Positions 1-5,539 of a stretch of 5,539 nucleotides of DNA are shown piece after piece. A program made the position numbers and the translations under genes. The stretch covers positions 9,667 to 15,205 of the forward strand of contig DUZB01000025.1 in assembly GCA_013349725.1 (NCBI GenBank). The letters are read 5' to 3'. The notes under the pieces were generated by a model. That model searched no databases and had not been told where the DNA came from. It saw nothing but the letters and a program-made list of their open reading frames with translations. Origin of the DNA: Deltaproteobacteria bacterium (GTDB lineage: Bacteria; Desulfobacterota; DSM-4660; Desulfatiglandales; Desulfatiglandaceae). Positions within the stretch are counted from its first letter, which is position 1, and every line of letters starts with the position of its first letter.

Positions 1-987
1 CACTTCGATATCCATATCTCTACGGGCGCAGGGGCCTTTGTCTGCGGTGAATCAACGGCATTGATGGCCTCTCTGGAAGGTACTGTGGGGAGACCAAGGG
101 CAAAGTACGTCCATACGGTGGAAAAGGGTTTTCGTGGAGGTCCATCAAATCTGAACAATGTGGAAACCTATGCCAATGTTCCGGTTATCCTGCAGAAAGG
201 CTCCGAGTGGTTTGCCTCCATGGGTACGAAACACAGCAAAGGAACGAAGGTATTCAGCCTGGTGGGAAAGGTGAAAAATACCGGTCTGGTGGAAGTCCCC
301 ATGGGGATCTCTCTGAGAGAGATTGTTTTCGATATCGGAGGAGGCGTTCCAAAGAAGAAAGAATTCAAAGCAGTGCAGACAGGGGGGCCATCCGGAGGAT
401 GTATTCCTGAAAGATACCTTGACCTGCCGGTCGATTTTCAGAGGCTGGCCGAAGTGGGTTCCATTATGGGTTCGGGCGGCATGATCGTCATGGACCAGGA
501 TACCTGTATGGTGGATGTTGCCCGATATTTCCTCGATTTTCTCAAGGAAGAATCGTGTGGTCAGTGTACCCCCTGCAGGGAAGGCGTTACACAGATGCTG
601 GAGATATTGAAAGACATCTGTGCGGGGGAAGGGAAAGAGGGCGACATCGAACTCCTTGAAGAACTGGGGTCCATGGTTCAAAAGGCGTCTCTCTGCGGGT
701 TGGGAACTTCCGCGCCAAACCCGGTACTCACAACCATCCTTTACTTCCGTGACGAATATGAAGCGCACATTCGGGAAAAGAAATGTCCGGCAGGGGTTTG
801 CAAGAACCTTTTTCATTATGAAGTCGACCAGGAGGCCTGTAACGGATGCGGGGTTTGCGGCCGCAAATGCCCCCAGGAGGCCATAACCGGAGAGAAGAAA
901 AAGCCGCACTTTCTGGACCAGAGCAAGTGTATCAAGTGTGGCATCTGTTACGATGTTTGTAAGTTCAATGCCATTGCCATTCAATAG
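1..987 (+). CDS. NuoF/HydB-like NADH-binding flavoprotein, C-terminal part (5' truncated by window)
   Basis: Open in frame 1 from the first base to TAG at 985-987, giving 328 residues; the true start and the NADH-binding glycine-rich loop lie upstream. The first residues carry the conserved [11 protein letters not shown]...SLEG and [10 protein letters not shown] stretches of the FMN-binding NuoF fold. The N3-type [4Fe-4S] ligands follow as [12 protein letters not shown] (Cys186, 189, 192 counted from the window start) and Cys232 in SLCGLG. After a CPAGVC linker (Cys262, Cys267) there are two ferredoxin clusters, Cys280/283/286/290 and Cys310/313/316/320. The added ferredoxin tail is typical of HydB/HndC of soluble NADH-linked hydrogenases, BamH and Hdr-associated NuoF proteins, and is absent from respiratory complex I NuoF. 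Likely role: cytoplasmic FMN subunit exchanging electrons between NAD(H) and the HdrA fusion encoded 26 bases downstream. Which complex it serves is inferred from context only. Confidence 0.95.
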   Translation, partial: HFDIHISTGAGAFVCGESTALMASLEGTVGRPRAKYVHTVEKGFRGGPSNLNNVETYANVPVILQKGSEWFASMGTKHSKGTKVFSLVGKVKNTGLVEVPMGISLREIVFDIGGGVPKKKEFKAVQTGGPSGGCIPERYLDLPVDFQRLAEVGSIMGSGGMIVMDQDTCMVDVARYFLDFLKEESCGQCTPCREGVTQMLEILKDICAGEGKEGDIELLEELGSMVQKASLCGLGTSAPNPVLTTILYFRDEYEAHIREKKCPAGVCKNLFHYEVDQEACNGCGVCGRKCPQEAITGEKKKPHFLDQSKCIKCGICYDVCKFNAIAIQ

Positions 988-1000
988 CAGGGATCAGAAG

Positions 1001-1005
1001 AAGGG
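1001..1005 (+). promoter_or_regulatory. Ribosome binding site deciding the hdrA-fusion start
   Basis: AAGGG at 1001-1005 lies 8 bases before ATG 1014. A longer reading from GTG 1005 is open but would add only three residues, would overlap this purine run, and would displace the usual [13 protein letters not shown] start of NuoG-like [2Fe-2S] domains. ATG 1014 is therefore preferred. Confidence 0.6.
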
Positions 1006-1013
1006 TGACATCT

Positions 1014-4000
1014 ATGATTACTTTAAAGCTTAACGGGAAAACAATTAAGGCGGAAGAAGGAGAATATATCCTGCAGGTTGCCGGAAGAAACGGGGTGGAC
1101 ATACCATCTCTGTGTCTTCACAAAGCCAGTGAACCTGCCGGTATGTGCCGGTTGTGCACGGTGGAAGTTTTTGACGGTCGGAGGACGCGCTTTGTCACTG
1201 CGTGCAATTATCCTGTGTGGGAAGGCATGGAAGTGAAGACCGACACAGAGGATGTCCATCAGGTTCGGAAACTGCTGATGGAGTTGCTTCTTGCGCGGTG
1301 CCCCGAGGTCCCCTATGTGAAAAATATTGCAGCGAAATACGGTATCCACGAATCGCGCTTCAAGAAAAAGGACGATGACTGTATTCTTTGCGGTCTCTGT
1401 GTGCGCATTTGTGAGAGGATGGGAAACAGCGCCATATCCCTTACCGGAAGGGGTGCGGATATGAAAGTGGATACCCCTTTTCACGAGCAGACGGATTTCT
1501 GTATGGGATGCGGCGCCTGCGCCTATATCTGCCCCACCGGGCACATCAAGCTTGAAGATATCACCAAAAAAGATGTAAAACCGATTCCATCAGAATATGA
1601 TATGGGCCTGAAGGGAAGGAAACCGATCTATGTTCCCTATGCCCAGGCCATACCGAACATTCCCGCCATTGACCGCGACACGTGCATTCATTTCAAAACG
1701 GGAGAGTGCAAGATATGCACGGAGTTCTGCGGCGTGAACGCAATTGATCATTCGCAGGAAGATGAAATCGTCGAATTGAATGTCGGGTCTATTATTCTTG
1801 CCCCGGGTTTCCAGCCTTTTGATCCTTCCAAGTTTGATACCTACAGTTACGCCAAACACCCGAATGTGATCACGTCCATGGAGTTTGAGAGAATCCTGTC
1901 GGCCTCCGGCCCGACCCTGGGACATTTGGTGCGTCCGTCCGATCACAAGGAACCCAAGAAAATCGCGTGGCTCCAGTGCGTGGGTTCAAGGGATATCAAC
2001 CGTTGCGATCATGGGTTCTGCTCATCGGTCTGTTGCATGTACGCCATCAAGGAGGCGGTCATTGCAAAGGAACATTCGGGGAGCGACCTGGACTGTTCCA
2101 TCTTCTATATGGATATGCGGACCCATGGCAAAGATTTCGAAAGATACTACGATGATGCCCGAGAAAAACACGGCGTGCGGTTTATCCGTTCGAGAGTTCA
2201 TACCATCGATTCCGTTGAAGAGGGCGATGAATTAATCATGAAGTATGCCACCGAATCGGGAGAATTCGTAGAGGAACTTTTTGACATGGTGGTTCTCTCT
2301 GTGGGGATGGAAACGCCTCCCGAACTCTCGAAGCTGGTCTCCAAACTCGGTATAGAGCTTACCGAGGGGGATTTTTGTCAGACCGATTCTTTCCATCCCG
2401 TGGCTACTTCCCGGGAGGGCATCTACGTGTGTGGCGCTCTTGCGGGACCAAAGGACATTCCCCAGTCGGTGATAGAAGCCAGTTCTGCCGCGGCTGAGGC
2501 GGGGGCTCTCTTGAGCGGGGCAAGAAACACGCTCACCAAAACCAGCGAGGTTCCCGAAGAGCGAAACGTTACAGGGGAACGGCCGCGGATCGGGGTGTTC
2601 GTATGCCATTGCGGCATCAATATCGGGGGGGTAGTGGACGTACCCGCCGTGCGCGATTATGCCTCTTCCCTGCCTTATGTGGAATATGTGTCGGACAATC
2701 TCTATTCCTGCTCGCAGGATTCCCAGGAAGCCATTTCTCAGGTGATCGAGACGAACAACCTGAACCGTATTGTAGTGGCGGCATGTACGCCCAAGACCCA
2801 TGAGCCACTTTTTCAGGAAACCCTGACCAGCGCGGGGTTAAATAAATATCTCTTCGAGATGACCAATATCCGAAACCATGACTCCTGGGTTCATAAAGAT
2901 GATCCGGAAAAAGCTACTGAAAAAGCAAAGGATCTGGTTCGTATGGCGGTGACCAAGGCGGCCCTGGTGGAACCTTTACAGGAAGCGGAAGCGGCTGTCG
3001 ACCAAAGGGCACTCGTGATCGGCGGGGGCATTTCCGGCATGGCTGCGGCAAAGAGCCTGTCGGCGCAAGGCTATGAAGTGTGCCTTGTGGAAAGGGCTGC
3101 CTCCCTTGGAGGACAGGCCCTTTCTCTCCATAAGACCTGGAAGGGAGAAGATGTTCAGGAAAATCTGGCGGATCTGATTGGTTCGGTGGAGACAGACGGC
3201 AACATCGATCTTCGTTTAGGGACCGAGCTGAGTAACGTGGAAGGATTTGTCGGAAATTTCAAGACGACCCTTGCTTTCGAGGGAAAAGAAGAGGTCATAG
3301 AACATGGTGTGGCGTTTATTGCCACGGGGGCGAGCGAGTTCAAGCCCCGCGAATATCTTTACGGGGAAGATCCGCGCGTCATTACTCATCAGGAACTGGA
3401 TAAGAGATTTATAGAAAATGATCCTTCTCTAAAGGAGATGAAGTCTGCCGTATTCATCCAATGCGTGGGTTCCAGGGAGGCGGAAAGGCCCTATTGTTCG
3501 AGAGTATGTTGCACTCATTCCATGGAGAGCGCACTTCACCTGAAAGAGATCGACCCGGAAATGGATGTGTACATTCTGTACAGGGATATTCGGACCTACG
3601 GGGAGAGGGAAACCCTCTACAGAAAGGCACGGGCTGCCGGTGTCCTTTTTTTCAGATTCTCGACGGACCAAAAGCCCCGCGTCACTGTCGGTCAGGATTG
3701 CCTTGAAATTGAAGTGATCGATCACATTCTTGAAAAGCCGGTACTCCTTAAGGCGGATCTGGTTTCCCTCGCTACGGCCATTGTCCCGTACAAGGACGAA
3801 AAACTTGCCCAGTTTTTTAAGATTCCCATGAATGAAAACGGCTTTTTTGTAGAGGCCCATGCCAAGTTAGGGCCCTCGCAGTTTGCGACGGATGGTGTTT
3901 TCCTCTGTGGGATGGCCCATTATCCTAAACCCATTGATGAGTCGGTGGCTCAGGCGCAGGCGGCCGCCTCCCGGGCGATTACCCTGCTTGCCAGGAAAAA

Positions 4001-4247
4001 AATTCGGGTGAGCGGCGCCATTGCACAGGTGAATTTCGGGTCATGCAGCAGTTGTGGCGTCTGCATCGATGTGTGTCCCTATTCGGCCCCGTCTTTTGTA
4101 AAGGAAGGACGTTTCAAGGGCAAGGCAGAGATCAATCCGGTCCTTTGCAAGGGTTGTGGACTGTGTGTGGCCTCCTGCAGATCCGGCGCTTTGAATCTGA
4201 AAGGATTTGGAGAAGACCAGATTCTTGCCATGATAAACGAAATATAG
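1014..4247 (+). CDS. HdrA-like FAD/iron-sulfur protein fused to a NuoG-like N-terminal domain
   Basis: A 1077-residue protein, much longer than methanogen HdrA (about 650 residues). Order of parts: residues 1-75, NuoG/HydA-type [2Fe-2S] domain with Cys34, 45, 48, 64; residues 120-175, two [4Fe-4S] clusters (Cys123/126/129/133 and 163/166/169/173); residues 220-510, an HdrA-like lobe with Cys224/232/235/239, APGF at 263-266, CVGSRD and Cys322/336/340/341, but no Gly-rich dinucleotide motif before it; residues 528-990, a complete HdrA core with VCHCG (Cys531, 533), [12 protein letters not shown] (Cys591), FAD motif GGGISG at 670-675, ATG at 770-772, and a second CVGSRE block with Cys817/828/832/833; residues 1011-1055, a 2x[4Fe-4S] tail (Cys1011/1014/1017/1021 and 1045/1048/1051/1055). 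In HdrA the FAD is the electron-bifurcating centre. The NuoG-like head probably accepts electrons from the NuoF subunit encoded just upstream, and MvhD follows. BamE of the class II benzoyl-CoA reductase complex is a plausible relative. The family assignment is sure; the partner set is inferred. Confidence 0.93.
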   Translation: MITLKLNGKTIKAEEGEYILQVAGRNGVDIPSLCLHKASEPAGMCRLCTVEVFDGRRTRFVTACNYPVWEGMEVKTDTEDVHQVRKLLMELLLARCPEVPYVKNIAAKYGIHESRFKKKDDDCILCGLCVRICERMGNSAISLTGRGADMKVDTPFHEQTDFCMGCGACAYICPTGHIKLEDITKKDVKPIPSEYDMGLKGRKPIYVPYAQAIPNIPAIDRDTCIHFKTGECKICTEFCGVNAIDHSQEDEIVELNVGSIILAPGFQPFDPSKFDTYSYAKHPNVITSMEFERILSASGPTLGHLVRPSDHKEPKKIAWLQCVGSRDINRCDHGFCSSVCCMYAIKEAVIAKEHSGSDLDCSIFYMDMRTHGKDFERYYDDAREKHGVRFIRSRVHTIDSVEEGDELIMKYATESGEFVEELFDMVVLSVGMETPPELSKLVSKLGIELTEGDFCQTDSFHPVATSREGIYVCGALAGPKDIPQSVIEASSAAAEAGALLSGARNTLTKTSEVPEERNVTGERPRIGVFVCHCGINIGGVVDVPAVRDYASSLPYVEYVSDNLYSCSQDSQEAISQVIETNNLNRIVVAACTPKTHEPLFQETLTSAGLNKYLFEMTNIRNHDSWVHKDDPEKATEKAKDLVRMAVTKAALVEPLQEAEAAVDQRALVIGGGISGMAAAKSLSAQGYEVCLVERAASLGGQALSLHKTWKGEDVQENLADLIGSVETDGNIDLRLGTELSNVEGFVGNFKTTLAFEGKEEVIEHGVAFIATGASEFKPREYLYGEDPRVITHQELDKRFIENDPSLKEMKSAVFIQCVGSREAERPYCSRVCCTHSMESALHLKEIDPEMDVYILYRDIRTYGERETLYRKARAAGVLFFRFSTDQKPRVTVGQDCLEIEVIDHILEKPVLLKADLVSLATAIVPYKDEKLAQFFKIPMNENGFFVEAHAKLGPSQFATDGVFLCGMAHYPKPIDESVAQAQAAASRAITLLARKKIRVSGAIAQVNFGSCSSCGVCIDVCPYSAPSFVKEGRFKGKAEINPVLCKGCGLCVASCRSGALNLKGFGEDQILAMINEI

Positions 4248-4283
4248 GTGTACGATTACGGTTCTGAAAAGGATCAAACGCAT

Positions 4284-4288
4284 AGGAG
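4284..4288 (+). promoter_or_regulatory. Ribosome binding site for the mvhD selenoprotein gene
   Basis: AGGAG lies 8 bases before ATG 4297, a good Shine-Dalgarno match that supports this start. The 49-base gap after the hdrA-fusion stop shows no hairpin terminator and no clear promoter, so mvhD is probably co-transcribed with the upstream genes. Confidence 0.65.
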
Positions 4289-4296
4289 ATGAAGGA

Positions 4297-4728
4297 ATGA
4301 GTGACTGGGAACCTAAAATTACGACGTTTCTCTGTAACTGGTGTAGTTACGGCGCCGCTGATCTGGCTGGAGTCAGCCGTTTTCAGTATCCGCCTAATTT
4401 CAGGATTATCCGAGTTCCGTGTTCAGCCAGGGTGAGCCCTAAATTTGTACTGGCTGCCTTTCGCCATGGATCTGATGGCGTATGGGTTTCCGGCTGACAT
4501 CCCGGCGACTGCCATTACCTGGAGGGTAATTACTACGCAAGACGAAAATTCGCCATGTTGAAGGGCCTGCTGGAACATACAGGTATTGAACAGGGGAGGC
4601 TCAATTTTTCATGGATTTCCTCGGCGGAAGCCACCAAATTTGTTGAAGTGGCGAGAAATGTGGCGAAAGAGGTAAAAGGACTGGGTCCTGCCGGATATTT
4701 CATCAAGAAAAGAGCTGAGGTGGCATAA
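4297..4728 (+). CDS. mvhD: MvhD/FrhD-type [2Fe-2S] electron-transfer subunit, selenoprotein with in-frame TGA (Sec67)
   Basis: Read through TGA 4495-4497, the frame runs from ATG 4297 to TAA 4726-4728 and gives 143 residues, the usual size for MvhD. Before the TGA are the family signatures [15 protein letters not shown] (Cys13, Cys16) and RVPCSARV (Cys42). After it, without any frame change, come [17 protein letters not shown] (Cys72) and a helical tail ending in KKRAEVA. Relatives have Gly-Cys-His-Pro-Gly-Asp-Cys-His-Tyr here, so the TGA exactly replaces the fourth conserved Cys. Sec at MvhD-type proteins is known in methanococci (VhuD) and, as I recall, in Desulfobacterota and in BamF. In methanogens MvhD carries a [2Fe-2S] cluster and passes electrons from hydrogenase to HdrA; here it probably links HdrA to another donor or acceptor. 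An ordinary gene caller would report a 66-residue fragment and perhaps a second one from ATG 4555. Alternatives are a Cys-to-stop mutation or a sequencing error. Confidence 0.92.
4495..4539 (+). promoter_or_regulatory. Selenocysteine UGA codon with putative bacterial SECIS hairpin
   Basis: TGA 4495-4497 is followed 16 bases later by a perfect 6-bp stem, ATTACC (4514-4519) with GGTAAT (4525-4530), closing a five-base TGGAG loop at 4520-4524. A possible lower helix pairs TGC 4510-4512 with GCA 4537-4539 across an asymmetric internal loop. Bacterial SECIS elements lie inside the coding region just after UGA, with a small G-containing apical loop roughly 16-37 bases downstream; here the loop begins 22 bases after the TGA, and its second and third bases are G. 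SelB would bind this loop to deliver Sec-tRNA. The hairpin codes for the conserved HYLEGN residues, so part of the pairing is dictated by the protein sequence. I could not compute a folding energy. Confidence 0.72.
4717..4720 (+). promoter_or_regulatory. Ribosome binding site for the FrhB-like gene, inside the mvhD end
   Basis: GAGG lies 7 bases before ATG 4728, within the last codons of mvhD. The mvhD stop and this start share a base (TAATG), the usual arrangement for translationally coupled genes. Confidence 0.55.
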
Positions 4729-5539
4729 TGCTCAAATATACTGAAAAAATAAGGGAAACCGCTTCAAAATTGCTGAAAGACAAAACGGTTGACGTCTTTA
4801 TCGGATACAGAAAGGGTACCGTTCCCATGATGAATGAGCCGGTTCTGGTCAATGATCCGGAAAAAGTCGACCAGCTTTACTGGGATAATTTCTGCGGCCT
4901 GAATTTGTGCAACTACCTCACGAAACGGAACGGAAAAATCGGTATTGTGGCAAATGGTTGTAATTCGCGCAACATCGTTACCCACATCATTGAAAACCAG
5001 ATCAAGAGAGAACAGCTCTATATTGTGGGGATACCCTGTGAGGGGATGATCGATCACAGGGCGGTTTCGCGGGTGGTAAAACAGGAGGAAATTCTGGAGA
5101 TAGAGCAGGATGGTTCGACATTCACCGTAAAAGGGGCAACCTTTGAGGAAACCTTGGAAAAAAGGAAGTATCTGCAAAGGAACTGCTCTACCTGCACCCA
5201 TCATAACCCGGTCATCTATGACGAAATGTTAGGGGTGGAGGTGGAAGAACCGTCCGGTATAGACCCCTATGAGGATGTGAAAAAGATAGAGCAGATGGGT
5301 TCTGAACAGAAGCAGGGTTTTTTTACCAATCTCATAGCGCGATGTATACGTTGCTATGCCTGCCGTAACGCCTGTCCTTTATGTTACTGCCCCACCTGTT
5401 TTGTGGATGAATCCGCGCCGCAATGGGTTGGAAAGAGCACTGATCCGACAGATACCATGACCTTCCATTTCCTCAGGGCGTATCACTGTGCCGGCCGATG
5501 CACGGACTGTGGGGCCTGTGAAAGGGTCTGTCCCATGGG
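4728..5539 (+). CDS. FrhB/FdhB-like iron-sulfur protein, N-terminal part (3' truncated by window)
   Basis: Open from ATG 4728 to the window end: 270 full codons, no stop. The start overlaps the mvhD TAA. Residues 1-150 resemble the coenzyme F420 hydrogenase/dehydrogenase beta-subunit family (FrhB/FdhB), with KIGIVANGCNSRN (Cys78) and YIVGIPCEGMID (Cys104), preceded by Cys56 and Cys61. RNCSTCTHHNP follows (Cys153, 156). A ferredoxin-type motif is at Cys206/209/212/216, continuing into a Cys-rich CPLCYCPTC (Cys219, 221, 224), and a second one is at Cys258/261/264/268, the last residues visible. Soluble, with no signal peptide or membrane segment seen. FrhB-family proteins typically bind flavin and [4Fe-4S] clusters and, in methanogens, reduce F420; in bacteria they accompany Hdr and formate dehydrogenase modules. 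Context suggests a fourth electron-transfer subunit of the same complex. The family call is by motif memory, and the electron partner is unknown. Confidence 0.82.
   Translation, partial: MLKYTEKIRETASKLLKDKTVDVFIGYRKGTVPMMNEPVLVNDPEKVDQLYWDNFCGLNLCNYLTKRNGKIGIVANGCNSRNIVTHIIENQIKREQLYIVGIPCEGMIDHRAVSRVVKQEEILEIEQDGSTFTVKGATFEETLEKRKYLQRNCSTCTHHNPVIYDEMLGVEVEEPSGIDPYEDVKKIEQMGSEQKQGFFTNLIARCIRCYACRNACPLCYCPTCFVDESAPQWVGKSTDPTDTMTFHFLRAYHCAGRCTDCGACERVCPM

Noticed and set aside
145..984. A 279-codon open frame on the minus strand.
   Set aside because: It is antisense to the clearly conserved NuoF-like gene, has no recognisable motifs and lies wholly within that gene; it is a codon-bias shadow. 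The same applies to other minus-strand frames across the window, including the one at 4764-5204 opposite the FrhB-like gene.
2019..2036. HdrB-type CCG domain or a second selenocysteine site in the HdrA fusion, suggested by the FCSSVCC and YCSRVCC motifs.
   Set aside because: These are the normal HdrA C-x3-CC motifs rather than HdrB Cx31-39CCx35-36CxxC motifs, and all positions are TGC or TGT Cys codons with no in-frame TGA.
4248..4296. Possible internal promoter or terminator between the hdrA fusion and mvhD.
   Set aside because: The 49 bases show no GC-rich hairpin with a T-run and no convincing -35/-10 pair or sigma-54 site; only the AGGAG before mvhD is supported.
4289..4300. A tiny upstream frame ATG-AAG-GAA-TGA overlapping the mvhD start.
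   Set aside because: Three codons arising from an A/G-rich ribosome binding region; no sign that it is translated or regulatory.
4297..4497. A free-standing 66-residue protein or an mvhD pseudogene ending at TGA 4497.
   Set aside because: Conserved MvhD sequence continues in frame directly after the TGA to TAA 4728 with no other stop or frameshift, and the TGA replaces a conserved Cys, so selenocysteine explains it better.

Overview
The window is one tightly packed, plus-strand operon fragment with four consecutive genes, all encoding iron-sulfur/flavin electron-transfer subunits. Gene content suggests a strictly anaerobic bacterium. The NuoF-HdrA-MvhD-FrhB combination with a selenocysteine-encoding MvhD is most familiar from Desulfobacterota (sulfate reducers, syntrophs, anaerobic aromatic degraders such as Desulfococcus, Syntrophus and Geobacter relatives). 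The taxon is an inference from family knowledge, not read directly from the sequence.

Layout: (1) bases 1-987 hold the C-terminal 328 residues of a NuoF/HydB-type NADH-binding flavoprotein with an added 2x[4Fe-4S] ferredoxin tail. (2) Bases 1014-4247 hold a 1077-residue fusion: a NuoG-like [2Fe-2S]/2x[4Fe-4S] head, an incomplete HdrA-like lobe, then a complete HdrA flavoprotein with its own 2x[4Fe-4S] tail. (3) Bases 4297-4728 hold a 143-residue MvhD-type [2Fe-2S] protein whose frame is interrupted by one TGA at 4495-4497. The TGA sits where relatives have the first Cys of the Cys-His-Pro-Gly-Asp-Cys motif, and a hairpin follows it at a SECIS-like distance, so I read it as selenocysteine (Sec67) and annotate one intact selenoprotein gene. 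(4) Bases 4728-5539 hold the start of an FrhB/FdhB-like iron-sulfur protein that runs off the window. Its start overlaps the mvhD stop (TAATG).

The genes together look like an NADH-linked, HdrA-centred electron-bifurcating or -confurcating module. NuoF would exchange electrons with NAD(H), the NuoG-like head of the fusion would wire them to HdrA flavin, MvhD would relay to or from HdrA through its [2Fe-2S]/Sec site, and the FrhB-like subunit would connect to a further partner encoded outside the window. The set resembles the BamE/BamF/BamH part of the class II benzoyl-CoA reductase complex and other NuoF-Hdr modules, but no catalytic subunit is present here to name the substrate.

No RNA genes, mobile elements, CRISPR arrays, promoters or terminators were found, and no gene-free stretch exceeds 50 bases.
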